Source: Pseudalkalibacillus salsuginis (GTDB taxonomy: Bacteria > Bacillota > Bacilli > Bacillales > Fictibacillaceae). Taken from it: a stretch of DNA of 64,000 nucleotides. Both the position numbers and the translations under genes were made by a program. Each line of letters starts with the position of its first letter. Positions within the stretch are counted from its first letter, which is position 1. Location of the stretch: NCBI RefSeq assembly GCF_021646685.1, contig NZ_JAKJHW010000007.1, positions 124,001 through 188,000 on the forward strand, read 5' to 3'. This document shows positions 16,989-25,603 of the stretch, piece after piece. Under the pieces are notes generated by a model. It was not told the origin of the DNA. It saw nothing but the letters and a program-made list of their open reading frames with translations, and did no database searches.

Positions 16989-18921
16989 TCAAATCATCTT
17001 ACGGAACTTGAAGAAGAACTTGACCCATTATTACCTGTACGTATTTGCCTTGATTTTCAGTGTAGCCCTGTATTTCGCCTTTGTCACATTACAATATGAC
17101 CCGGCTATGGATGAAGTGAAAGGGTCTATTAAAGGAGGCGCTGCATTACGTGCTGCTTCCATCCTTCTTGTCGGAATCGTCACCATATTCCTTCTCTATG
17201 CCAATAATCTATTCATCAAGCGGAGGAGTAAAGAGATCGGCCTCTTTCAATTGATCGGAATGACTAAGAATAACATCTTCCGCATATTGAGTATCGAAAA
17301 CATGATCCTTTACTTCGGATCATTGATAATCGGAATCTTCTTAGGGTTCTCCGTTTCGAAATTGATCATGATGGTTTTATTCAAAACGATCGGGATCGAA
17401 GAGATTGCGAACCTGTATTTTTCGGATCAGTCGTTCAGCCAGACACTCATTGTATTTACGCTTATTTATGGTGTGATCATGCTTATGAACTACATGTTCA
17501 TCAAAAGACAAAGTATACTCTCCTTGTTCAGAGTGACTTCATCCACTGAAAGTAAAGTGAAGAAATTGTCTGTTTTTGAGATGATCATCGGATTGATCGG
17601 CATGGTGGCGATCATTTCAGGCTACTACATCTCATCGAAACTGTTTGGCGGAGATTTTTCAACGATGAATGAACTATTCCTGGCCATGACTATGATCCTT
17701 GCTTTCGTCATCATCGGAACCTACCTTTTTTATAAAGGATCTGTACGTCTCATCTCTAATATGATCAGAAAAAAGAAAGATGGGTATTTGAACATCCAAG
17801 ACGTATTGTCACTTTCATCCATCATGTTCCGGATGAAGTCAAACGCCTTATTGCTGACCGTCATCACTACTGTTTCAGCATTAGCGATCGGTTTATTGTC
17901 TTTGAGTTATATTTCCTATTACTCAGCGGAAAAAACAGCAGAAAACTATGTTCCTTCTCACTTTGCACTTACAGATTTACAAGACGTAAAAAAATTTACA
18001 GAGGCGCTCGAAGCAAATGAGATTAACTATAGTGAAAAAAGGGTTGATGTCATCCAGGTAGAGGTGGATATCAAACATATCCTTGCTACCGATCTAGAAT
18101 TGAACCTTGATCCGAATAGGATGACTCTTCCGGTGATAGCTGACGGGGACATGGAAACGATCGATGTTTCTGCCGATGAAACGGTATTTACAGGCTATAA
18201 CGACCTGATGCAGAAATTCATGACATTAAAGGATTCCGGAGACATCGAACTGAAAGGGCAAAACCAAACCATTCCCCAAAATTTTTCCGGGTTAAAAAAA
18301 GATTACCCCGTATCAGCGTATTTTTCGAATGGTGGATTACCTGTTGTCATAGTTGACGAAACCGTATTTGAGAAACTGAAGAATGATCTGGATCCTGACA
18401 TTCAAAAGGAATCATCGACTTATATCGGGATTGATATCGCTGAGGAGGATCGTCTTAAGGAAGCCAGTGGGATATTTCAAGAAACGAATATGGATGATAA
18501 TGATGCAAACAGCTCACGTATCGAAACAAGCAACAACCAAAAAATGAACATGGGGCTGATCATGTTCATCGTTGGATTCTTAGGGCTTACCTTTCTTATT
18601 ACATCCGGTTGTGTCCTTTACTTCAAACAGATGGATGAGGGGGAAAGTGAAAAGCCCGATTATACAATTTTAAGAAAGCTCGGTTTTACACAGGGGGACT
18701 TACTGAAAGGGGTCCGGCTTAAACAGATTTATAATTTTGGAATCCCGTTGCTTGTCGGTCTGCTGCATAGCTACTTTGCTGTTCAATCAGGATGGTTTTT
18801 ATTCGGTACAGAGCTATGGACACCTATGATTATCGTGATGGTCCTATATACTTCCCTATACTCTATATTCGGTATTTTATCTGTACTCTATTACAAGAAA
18901 GTGATAGAAGAAGCTCTATGA
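16978..18921 (+). CDS. bceB: BceB-type ABC transporter permease
   Basis: A 647-residue permease of the peptide-7-exporter (FtsX/BceB) type: about ten membrane helices with a large extracellular domain (about residues 315-525) between helices 7 and 8, which in BceB binds the peptide-target complex. The N-terminus [20 protein letters not shown] and the motif [20 protein letters not shown] are typical, as is the C-terminal [14 protein letters not shown]. The start at 16978 overlaps bceA; a longer frame-open version would overlap bceA by 110 bp. The inducing antibiotic cannot be read from sequence. Confidence 0.94.
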   Translation: MSINQIILRNLKKNLTHYYLYVFALIFSVALYFAFVTLQYDPAMDEVKGSIKGGAALRAASILLVGIVTIFLLYANNLFIKRRSKEIGLFQLIGMTKNNIFRILSIENMILYFGSLIIGIFLGFSVSKLIMMVLFKTIGIEEIANLYFSDQSFSQTLIVFTLIYGVIMLMNYMFIKRQSILSLFRVTSSTESKVKKLSVFEMIIGLIGMVAIISGYYISSKLFGGDFSTMNELFLAMTMILAFVIIGTYLFYKGSVRLISNMIRKKKDGYLNIQDVLSLSSIMFRMKSNALLLTVITTVSALAIGLLSLSYISYYSAEKTAENYVPSHFALTDLQDVKKFTEALEANEINYSEKRVDVIQVEVDIKHILATDLELNLDPNRMTLPVIADGDMETIDVSADETVFTGYNDLMQKFMTLKDSGDIELKGQNQTIPQNFSGLKKDYPVSAYFSNGGLPVVIVDETVFEKLKNDLDPDIQKESSTYIGIDIAEEDRLKEASGIFQETNMDDNDANSSRIETSNNQKMNMGLIMFIVGFLGLTFLITSGCVLYFKQMDEGESEKPDYTILRKLGFTQGDLLKGVRLKQIYNFGIPLLVGLLHSYFAVQSGWFLFGTELWTPMIIVMVLYTSLYSIFGILSVLYYKKVIEEAL

Positions 18922-19012
18922 TCGGTGTAAACTAGATCGTTAGTATTATTTACATCCTCATCAAATACCTTTATACTTTAACGCATAAAATCCTTAAAAC
19001 CTCCCCTTTTTT

Positions 19013-19045
19013 AGACAGTGATCCCCTTCACTGTCTCTTTTTTTG
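19013..19045 (+). terminator. Terminator of bceAB
   Basis: AGACAGTG (19013-19020) pairs with CACTGTCT (19029-19036) around an 8-base loop and is followed by a C and then TTTTTTT. It lies in the convergent gap between bceB and the response-regulator gene. Confidence 0.85.
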
Positions 19046-19090
19046 TTTTCGGTACAAACTCTTCCGCCGAGCAACTGATCGTTTTATTCC

Positions 19091-19765
19091 CTATCCTCTC
19101 GCATAATACCTTCGTTCTGGCCTTCCGACGATTCCATAAACCTGCTCGACTGTTGCTTGTTCGATTCCTACGAGATACTCGAGATAACGCCTTGCGGTGG
19201 TCCGGGATGCACCGAGAATCTCCCCGGCTTTCTCAGAAGTGATCCCTTCTTTATTATCTTCCAAGAGCTTTTTCACCTTTTTCAACGTCATCGCATCAAT
19301 CCCAGGCGGGAGGTTCGATCTCTCAGGCTCCTTAACTCCTTTACCAAAAACGCGATCCAGCAAGGACTGGTCCACATCTGCAGTCTCCTGCAGCATCACT
19401 TTCTTCTTTTTATATTGATTGATCGTTTCTTTGAATCGTTCAAGTGTGATCGGCTTGATCAGGTAATGATGCACACCATAGCGGATCGCCTTTTCAAGGA
19501 ATGCTTTCTCTTTAGCCGCTGTGATCAACATGATATCGACCTCGGGATGTTCCTCCCGTATTTTATGCAATAGGTCGGTGCCTAACTGATCTGGCATATA
19601 GACATCAAGCAGAAGCAGATCCACCTTGTTCTCACCCAATAACCGCATCGCATCTTCTCCGGTCAACGCCTTACCGACCAATTTCATATCATCAATCGCC
19701 GCCAGATATTCTTCATGTATTTGAGCCACACGGTAATCATCTTCCGCAATTACGACGTTATACAT
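19091..19765 (-). CDS. CitB/DcuR-family response regulator
   Basis: A 224-residue regulator. Receiver: VVIAEDD, phospho-acceptor Asp in LLLLDVYMPD, LITA and Lys in YLIKPI. The C-terminal DNA-binding part (KKLLEDNKEGITSEKAGEIL, SRTTARRYLEYL) is the CitT/DctR/DcuR-type helix-turn-helix. Such regulators switch on carriers for citrate, malate or fumarate. With the kinase gene 18 bp upstream it forms one operon. The best local targets are the tctCBA-tcuA genes and perhaps the citrate carrier at 59 kb; this is inference from pathway fit. Confidence 0.9.
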   Translation of the reverse strand: MYNVVIAEDDYRVAQIHEEYLAAIDDMKLVGKALTGEDAMRLLGENKVDLLLLDVYMPDQLGTDLLHKIREEHPEVDIMLITAAKEKAFLEKAIRYGVHHYLIKPITLERFKETINQYKKKKVMLQETADVDQSLLDRVFGKGVKEPERSNLPPGIDAMTLKKVKKLLEDNKEGITSEKAGEILGASRTTARRYLEYLVGIEQATVEQVYGIVGRPERRYYARG

Positions 19766-19783
19766 GAACCATTCACCTTCCCT

Positions 19784-21400
19784 CTATATCTTTTCGGTAT
19801 AATCTTCAGGCCTTTTTGGCAAGATTACCGTGAAAATGGCCCCGCCGGCCTGAGTATTCGTCCATTCGACTGAACCACCCAGTAGTTCGACTTCCTCTTT
19901 TACATTCGTGAGCCCGTACCCACGATTCTCCCCTTTGCCAGAGAACCCTTTTTGGAAAATCTTATCTTCCGTACCATTCTTGATCCCTACTCCGCTATCC
20001 TCGACTTCAAAAATGATGTCATTTCCGATATCGGTCACAAAAAACGTAACCTCCTTCACCTTACTGTCCGCCACCGCCTCAAAAGCATTGTCGATCAAGT
20101 TTCCAAGGATGATGATCAACGGGGAAAAACCGATATGGCCCGGAAGAGGCATCATCGCACTTTCTTCATCTATTTTAAAATCAATCTTTTTCTCGGAGGC
20201 TTTCGCAAGTTTTCCGAGGAGGATCGCCTGTACCTTGTCGTCGTTAATATTCGTAAAAAGAAATTCGGTATGGTGTTCCTGCAATTGCGTCTCCTCTTGG
20301 ATCAATTTAATCACTTCTGTGTACTTTCCGAGCTGGATCATACCAAGAATAACATACAGCTTGTTCGTGAATTCATGGGTCTGTGCCCGAAGATCTTCAG
20401 AGTATTGCCTTACCTCCGACAGGGCATCGACCATCTTCTTGATTTCGGTCTTATCCCTGAAACTGGCGACCACCCCGACCTGCTCCCCATCTTCTATAAT
20501 CGGTTGTGTATTGACGATAAGGATTTTGTCCTTATAGTGGAACTCCTGATTGCTGATCGTCTCTTTGGATTGCAGGGCCTTACGAAGATTGTCCGACAAA
20601 ATGAACGATGTCAGCGGGATACCTTCAATATCCTCACTAATATCCAACAGTACCCGTGCAGAGTGGTTCATCATCGTGATCCTACCATTCTGGGAAATAG
20701 AAAGGATGCCCTCTTTCACGGATTGTAGTATGGCATTCCGCTCGCGGTACAATGCTCCTATCTCATAAGGTTCCAGTCCATGTGTGTCTTTCCGGATGCT
20801 TCTTGCCAGAAAGTAACTTCCTGCAATCCCTACAATGAATACGATACAAGAAACATACACCATTTTCCTGATATCCGAAGCGATCTTGCTTTGGATCGTT
20901 TCCATATTAAAAATAACGGAAACAGTACCTCCGACTTTTTTATAGTCCCCATAATTGATCAGAACCGGTGCGATGCCCTTCAGGACCTTATGCCCTTCAT
21001 CTTCTGTCTGCGTCACATATGTGCTCCCAAATACAAGGGAGCGGTAACGATCCTTCCGTGGGGATGACTGATTCGTAATGATGTCGCCGGCATAACCATT
21101 CAACTCTCCCTCACGATTTTCAATCCGTATCGCTGAGGCATCAACTTGATCCCGCATACGTTCAACGATTGGATTCGTCTCTTCATATGAACCTCCCTCC
21201 TTCACTGCTTGCTGGATCGTCCCTATATAGGACAGGGTTTGTGCAGTCTGTAAGGCAATCTGTTCTGCTTGTTTGACATCCTCTTCCCTTTCCAAATAAC
21301 CGACGATGAAAGAAAGCAGACCGATCACCAATAACAAAAGAAAGATGATCAAACCGAGGATTTTCACTTGGAGCGATACATTCAGTAATTTCTGCAGCAT
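19784..21400 (-). CDS. CitA/DcuS-type sensor histidine kinase
   Basis: A 538-residue membrane kinase. Order: membrane helix (about residues 12-34), extracytoplasmic PAS-like sensor (about 35-175), second helix (YVSCIVFIVGIAGSYFLARS), cytoplasmic PAS (ILQSVKEGILSISQNGRI), Spo0B-type DHp with the phosphorylated His in RAQTHEFTNKLYVILGMIQL, and ATPase domain (LGNLIDNAFEA, VEDSGVGI, GYGLTNVKEEVELLGG). This architecture detects external citrate or C4-dicarboxylates. ATG 21400 is chosen because GGAG lies six bases upstream; an upstream in-frame extension runs into a dispersed repeat and lacks an SD. Confidence 0.92.
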   Translation of the reverse strand: MLQKLLNVSLQVKILGLIIFLLLLVIGLLSFIVGYLEREEDVKQAEQIALQTAQTLSYIGTIQQAVKEGGSYEETNPIVERMRDQVDASAIRIENREGELNGYAGDIITNQSSPRKDRYRSLVFGSTYVTQTEDEGHKVLKGIAPVLINYGDYKKVGGTVSVIFNMETIQSKIASDIRKMVYVSCIVFIVGIAGSYFLARSIRKDTHGLEPYEIGALYRERNAILQSVKEGILSISQNGRITMMNHSARVLLDISEDIEGIPLTSFILSDNLRKALQSKETISNQEFHYKDKILIVNTQPIIEDGEQVGVVASFRDKTEIKKMVDALSEVRQYSEDLRAQTHEFTNKLYVILGMIQLGKYTEVIKLIQEETQLQEHHTEFLFTNINDDKVQAILLGKLAKASEKKIDFKIDEESAMMPLPGHIGFSPLIIILGNLIDNAFEAVADSKVKEVTFFVTDIGNDIIFEVEDSGVGIKNGTEDKIFQKGFSGKGENRGYGLTNVKEEVELLGGSVEWTNTQAGGAIFTVILPKRPEDYTEKI

Positions 21401-21458
21401 GATGAACTCCTTGATGGCACACGTATTTACTGAACATTCTAGCCTATTTGCATGCATT

Positions 21459-21518
21459 GTACCAGGCACGACAATTTCTCCCTTGGGCCCCAACGGTTTT
21501 CAGAAGGTGCCTGGCACA
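21459..21518. repeat. TGCCTGGCAC-family inverted repeat
   Basis: GTACCAGGCAC (21459-21469) and GGTGCCTGGCACA (21506-21518) form an inverted pair about 36 bp apart, related to the tandem array at 7493 and the long hairpin at 22209. It lies between the kinase gene and the next gene upstream. Confidence 0.75.
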
Positions 21519-21522
21519 CATC

Positions 21523-21550
21523 AAAAAAAGCCAACAAAAACGCTGGCTTT
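21523..21550 (-). terminator. Terminator of the 169-aa hypothetical gene
   Basis: AAAGCCA (21527-21533) pairs with TGGCTTT (21544-21550) and TTTTTTT follows on the minus strand. It touches the stop codon of the gene at 21550. Confidence 0.75.
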
Positions 21551-22059
21551 TAACCATTTACACTTTTATTGAGCTTTGGCGGGCTTGGTAATCTTACAAG
21601 CTTTCCACCATCATAAAACTTACCGTACTCTCTGATGATATCCCTTACCTCTGTTACAGAGGGGATTTTTTCATTAGATGAATAAGTAAGGTAATAAGTC
21701 TTCGTGTTTTTCCGATGGATCACCCATCCGAAAAACTTCATCGCAATACCATGAGACCGCCTATTCCGGAATTTCGGCATCGTCTTCCCATCCCAAACCG
21801 TCATGGTCTGCCCATATCCTTTTCGATCTTTCATCTCTCCATATAATTCTGCGTACAGGAGACCCGGGGCTTTCTTCATCTGATTCATGACCATCAGGGT
21901 TAAAATTTGATTGATGATCAACTGGAAGAAATTTAGCCCTTCTCCTCTTGTCAAAGAAATAAAAATCTGTTCTGATTGTATTTCAGGCTTTTTTCCGAGT
22001 ATAAGTGTACCAAATCCACTACCCTCCCCTTTCACCGAACGCCACTTCTTTTTTTCCAT
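21550..22059 (-). CDS. Hypothetical protein (spheroidene-monooxygenase-like/DUF3291-like?)
   Basis: A 169-residue soluble protein. I do not recognise it with confidence. The segment MTVWDGKTMPKFRNRRSHGI followed by AMKFFGW resembles the ferredoxin-like barrel of spheroidene monooxygenase-like/DUF3291 proteins, in which a W and an H near this position are conserved. The N-terminus is basic (MEKKKWRSVKGEGSGFG). The ATG follows AGGAGG. It is monocistronic with its own terminator. Alternative: an unrelated Bacillaceae-specific protein. Confidence 0.6.
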   Translation of the reverse strand: MEKKKWRSVKGEGSGFGTLILGKKPEIQSEQIFISLTRGEGLNFFQLIINQILTLMVMNQMKKAPGLLYAELYGEMKDRKGYGQTMTVWDGKTMPKFRNRRSHGIAMKFFGWVIHRKNTKTYYLTYSSNEKIPSVTEVRDIIREYGKFYDGGKLVRLPSPPKLNKSVNG

Positions 22060-22208
22060 AAAATCCTCCTACCAAAAAGTCCTGCTTAAAAATAAATATT
22101 CTTTCAAAGCAGTAAGATTCCTCCACTGAATTACTTTATTTGTAAAATTTTATGTACCCCTCTCTTTACCTTTTATCACTTCTCTACATGCTTTATCAGT
22201 TCGTTTTG

Positions 22209-22268
22209 TACCAGGCACCATTTCGGAACCCTTGCCGCGCAAGGGGTTTGAAATGGTGCCTGGTACAG
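22209..22268. repeat. 60-bp perfect-arm hairpin of the TGCCTGGCAC family
   Basis: TGTACCAGGCACCATTTC (22209-22226) is matched by GAAATGGTGCCTGGTACA (22251-22268) without a mismatch. Inside, AACCCTTG and CAAGGGGTT pair around CCGCG. The whole forms a long cruciform-capable stem. It lies in the 273-bp gap between two minus-strand genes, which otherwise shows nothing recognisable. Confidence 0.85.
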
Positions 22269-22332
22269 AATAAAAGAGTAATTTAGTCAATATTCAGAAA
22301 TCTATTTTCGGAACTCTTAATGTATGCGATCA

Positions 22333-23139
22333 TTAGATTCCTTCACAGGTTTCGAATATTTCTTCTGTTTCTTCGATCAGTAAGATCATATCATCCCATG
22401 AACCTTCTGCATTGAGTTCCTGAGCATGAGCCAGGTTGTTCCTCAATTTTTCCAACCTTTTAAAATAGTCTTTTCCTTTCGTTTTTGAAGGAATTTTCAA
22501 TTGTTTTCTTATATTAAGCTCATTCAAGATAATGTCTCTCTTATCGCAAATCTGTAAGCAATCAATTAGACCAATGGCTTCGTTTTTAATTCTTCTCTCA
22601 GTGTATATGACTTCAGCCTTTTGAATTCTTCCGTTATCTAAATGCTTTTTCCACGCATCTTGAGGGAGGTAATGATTGATTACTTTCAAAAGATGCATCT
22701 CAAGCAATGTTATAATCCCGAACAATAACATCCTGATTGGCGGCTTTTGAAGGTCAGCTTTCGTTACTAACCTGGTCACTCTGTTTTCCTCTAATACAAA
22801 AATTCTCTCGGTTTCCCTAAATAGGTATAGGATTTTGATCAAAGGGGTTGATTCCGAAACCAATTCTTTTGGCGAAAAGTGATTGATATAATTCCTGCAA
22901 AATCCGTCTTTTAATCCTTCTTTTCTTACATAACCAATGACACGTTCGTCTTCCTCAACACCAAGTACATCATAATCCTTCTCTTCCATATAGGACTTGA
23001 TGATTTGTGCATCATCATGAGGATGACAGATATCGAGGACCTCGGATATATGATTCACCTTGATATCTTGTTCATAAAGTAATCGAAGATCATGATATTG
23101 ACTTAACCTTTTCTTAAACCCCGACGAAGTTGAATTCAT
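22333..23139 (-). CDS. CBS-pair and HEPN-like domain fusion protein
   Basis: A 268-residue soluble protein. Residues about 20-130 have a tandem CBS pattern (YDVLGVEEDERVIGYVRKEG and RIFVLEENRVTRLVTKADL), a module that usually binds adenine nucleotides. Residues about 135-268 are all-helical and end in LEKLRNNLAHAQ, where R233 and H238 form the Rx4H motif of HEPN ribonucleases. The ATG at 23139 follows AAGGAGG by eight bases; an upstream in-frame start lacks an SD. It is 29 bp behind a threonine-aldolase-like gene in the same operon. A nucleotide-controlled RNase is an attractive reading, but the HEPN call rests on motif and helicity only. Confidence 0.72.
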   Translation of the reverse strand: MNSTSSGFKKRLSQYHDLRLLYEQDIKVNHISEVLDICHPHDDAQIIKSYMEEKDYDVLGVEEDERVIGYVRKEGLKDGFCRNYINHFSPKELVSESTPLIKILYLFRETERIFVLEENRVTRLVTKADLQKPPIRMLLFGIITLLEMHLLKVINHYLPQDAWKKHLDNGRIQKAEVIYTERRIKNEAIGLIDCLQICDKRDIILNELNIRKQLKIPSKTKGKDYFKRLEKLRNNLAHAQELNAEGSWDDMILLIEETEEIFETCEGI

Positions 23140-23168
23140 AGATGTTACCTCCTTTTCACAACTCTTCA

Positions 23169-24260
23169 CTACAACTTTTTTAGCCTCTTATCTAAAATTT
23201 GAAAAACGTCCTTTAATCGGCCTTTTGGTATTTTTTCGTATTGATCGCCAATGCTCACTTCGTAGTAGCAAGAGGTGTCATCCGTATCACTTATATAACC
23301 TGTTAACCCGACATTGGTCATTTCATATATGTCCACCAGGAGCGGTTCCAGCTTCTCTTTCGGTACACCGAAATGGACATGGAACATATTCGAGACCGGT
23401 TTTGCGGGCCTGGTTGTTACAGCATGGCACTGGTTGAATAATCCAGCGAGTTCTTTCGCCTCCACGTAATACTGCTCCATTTTTTCTACCCGTTGATCGA
23501 AGTAATAATCCGAACTGAGTATGTATGGATAAAGGCTGATCAAATCGCCGCCATGTCGTCTTTTCCACACTTTTGATTCTTTTGTAAAAGCCTCATCACC
23601 AGCAAGGATTGCCCCCGCCAGTCCTCCGATCCCTTTGTAAAACGAAACATAGACACTGTCAAAAAGATCGCTGACTTCAGCTGCTGATTTTTGATAGTAT
23701 GGAAGAGTTTCAAAAAGCCTTGCCCCGTCCAGATGCAACCGGATCCCATTCTCTCGGCAGTAGGAAGAAATCGATTCAAGTGTTTCATAGTCTGGCAGTT
23801 GCCCTCCGATTTCACGTTGAGGCAGTTCAAGCAATATACAGGAGATTTCTTCCTCCATATTGACGACATCCTCCAACTCTATCACCTTGTTTTCATCCGC
23901 TAAAAGAATCGGTTGGATATGGTGCAGTTCTTTCAACCCGTCTTCTTCATGGATTTCAAGGTGACATAAAGGATGATACGCCACTTTGTTTACCTTCTTC
24001 TCATCACTCCAGATCCGCAAAGCGATTTGCTGGGCCATCGTTCCGCTAGGAAAAAACACTGCACTTTCTTTCCCTAAATACTCCGCTATCTTTTCTTGAA
24101 ACGCTTCGATTACCTCCCCCTTCCCATACATATCACTGTCCGTCTGGCCATCCACTCCATCCAGTGCGTCTTTAAGGATTTGAACGTTTCGGGATCCGTT
24201 ACCTGTAATTTGATATTCCGTTAGTTTGAATGCTTTGGCTAAAGGAACGTTTTCAGGCAT
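23169..24260 (-). CDS. Threonine aldolase/beta-eliminating lyase family PLP enzyme
   Basis: A 363-residue fold-type I PLP enzyme. It shows DSDMYGKGEVIEAFQEKIAE, KESAVFFPSGTMAQQIAL, LHLDGARLFE with the PLP-binding Asp, and VYVSFYKGIGGLAGAIL, where the Lys of FYKG is the Schiff-base residue. This is the low-specificity threonine aldolase family, which cleaves beta-hydroxy amino acids to glycine and an aldehyde. The sequence AFFPSGTMAQ and the C-terminal beta-rich part are standard. The start at 24260 is set by GGAGGAG; the longer N-terminal extension lacks an SD. It is co-transcribed with the CBS-HEPN gene. Confidence 0.87.
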   Translation of the reverse strand: MPENVPLAKAFKLTEYQITGNGSRNVQILKDALDGVDGQTDSDMYGKGEVIEAFQEKIAEYLGKESAVFFPSGTMAQQIALRIWSDEKKVNKVAYHPLCHLEIHEEDGLKELHHIQPILLADENKVIELEDVVNMEEEISCILLELPQREIGGQLPDYETLESISSYCRENGIRLHLDGARLFETLPYYQKSAAEVSDLFDSVYVSFYKGIGGLAGAILAGDEAFTKESKVWKRRHGGDLISLYPYILSSDYYFDQRVEKMEQYYVEAKELAGLFNQCHAVTTRPAKPVSNMFHVHFGVPKEKLEPLLVDIYEMTNVGLTGYISDTDDTSCYYEVSIGDQYEKIPKGRLKDVFQILDKRLKKL

Positions 24261-24317
24261 TGAAATCTCCTCCCTTATGTCTTTCTGACTCTTACTTATT
24301 TCCATTCTACAACTAAA

Positions 24318-24358
24318 AAATTAAAAGAGGCGGTCCAAAATGCATGGACCGATCCTCC
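24318..24358 (-). terminator. Terminator of the AbgT-type operon
   Basis: GGTCCA (24332-24337) and TGGACC (24345-24350) form the inner stem, with outer GAGG/CCTC pairs; TCTTTTAATTTTTT follows on the minus strand. It separates the M20 gene from the aldolase operon. Confidence 0.8.
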
Positions 24359-24367
24359 TCTCCCTTA

Positions 24368-25576
24368 CTATTTTACTTTCACTGTCTGGCTTTGTTGCGC
24401 TGATCCTTGCTTCAGATAAGCCAGGGCTGCTGCTCCAAGTGTGTTAGCCGCGATAAGCAAGGCACGCTCATCAATTTTGAACTTAGGATGATGGTGTGGA
24501 TAGGTCACATCCCAGTCTACGTTCTGTGCGCCTGTAAAGAAGAACGTCCCCTTTACATGCTGAAGATAATAAGCGAAATCTTCCCCGCCCATTTCAGGAG
24601 CCACTTCTTTTACCTCCGTCACACCCGGTACCCCTTGTGCAACCTGTGCCACAAATTCCGTTTCCTCCAGATGGTTTTCAGTTGCCGGATATCCTCTATA
24701 AAAGTTATACGTATAGTCTGCATCCGATGCGATGCACGTTCCTTTGACGACTCTCTCAATCTCTTTTTCAAGGAGCTCACGTACATCCTCCTTGAATGTC
24801 CTTACTGTCCCTGTCAGTTTGACCGTATCTGCAATAACGTTGAATGCATTGATCGCTTCAAAAGCCCCGACTGAAACGACGGCAGACTCGAGTGGATCGA
24901 CCCGTCTACTGACAAGCTGTTGAAGGTTCGTAACCGCCTGGGCACCGATGACGACCGCATCTTTCGTACGATGAGGCTGTGCACCATGTCCGCCTTTCCC
25001 CTGGATCGTGACCTGGAATCGGTCTGCTGCAGCCATGATTGGGCCTGAACGGTAGCCGATTTCCCCGACCGGGCTCGTCGCCCAGAGATGTGTTCCGAAA
25101 ATGACGTCTACACCTTCAAGGCAGCCATCTTCAATCATGGAAATCGCACCACCTGGCTGCATTTCTTCTGCATGCTGGTGGATGAAGACGATTGTCCCTT
25201 CAAGCTCATCCTGCATGCTGTTCAAAACCTTCGCTAAACCGAGCAGCGTTGCGGTATGCCCATCATGACCGCAAGCATGCATCACACCATCCACTTTGGA
25301 TTTATAAGGAATATCGTTTGCTTCCTGGATCGGCAGCGCATCGAAGTCTGCGCGAAGTGCGACCGTTTTTCCAGGCTTGCCACCCTTCAGCTTTGCGACG
25401 ACACCACGTCCTCCTACTCCTGTACGGACCTCGTGTCCCAGCTTTTCATGATATGCAGCAATGAACTTCGGTGTCTCCACTTCTTCAAAAGAAAGCTCCG
25501 GGTTTTGGTGCAGGTGACGGCGGATCTCCACCATCTCTTCGTAATGTTCTTCCAATTTCGCAAATAATTTTTCCAT
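24368..25576 (-). CDS. M20 family amidohydrolase (AbgB/HipO-like)
   Basis: A 402-residue metallo-amidohydrolase. M20D features are IRRHLHQNPELSFEEVET at the start, ALRADFDALPIQE, the metal ligands in MHACGHDGHTATLLG, the catalytic HQHAEEMQPGGA, and MGGEDFAYYLQ with a late His. The lid domain contains GKGGHGAQPHRTKDAV. Members split N-acyl amino acids, hippurate or aminobenzoyl-glutamate. The start at 25576 has AAGGA upstream; a TTG 21 bases earlier has none. It is the last gene of the AbgT operon, 27 bp after the amidohydrolase. Confidence 0.9.
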   Translation of the reverse strand: MEKLFAKLEEHYEEMVEIRRHLHQNPELSFEEVETPKFIAAYHEKLGHEVRTGVGGRGVVAKLKGGKPGKTVALRADFDALPIQEANDIPYKSKVDGVMHACGHDGHTATLLGLAKVLNSMQDELEGTIVFIHQHAEEMQPGGAISMIEDGCLEGVDVIFGTHLWATSPVGEIGYRSGPIMAAADRFQVTIQGKGGHGAQPHRTKDAVVIGAQAVTNLQQLVSRRVDPLESAVVSVGAFEAINAFNVIADTVKLTGTVRTFKEDVRELLEKEIERVVKGTCIASDADYTYNFYRGYPATENHLEETEFVAQVAQGVPGVTEVKEVAPEMGGEDFAYYLQHVKGTFFFTGAQNVDWDVTYPHHHPKFKIDERALLIAANTLGAAALAYLKQGSAQQSQTVKVK

Positions 25577-25603
25577 ATCTTCATCATCCTTTTTCAAATG
25601 ATA

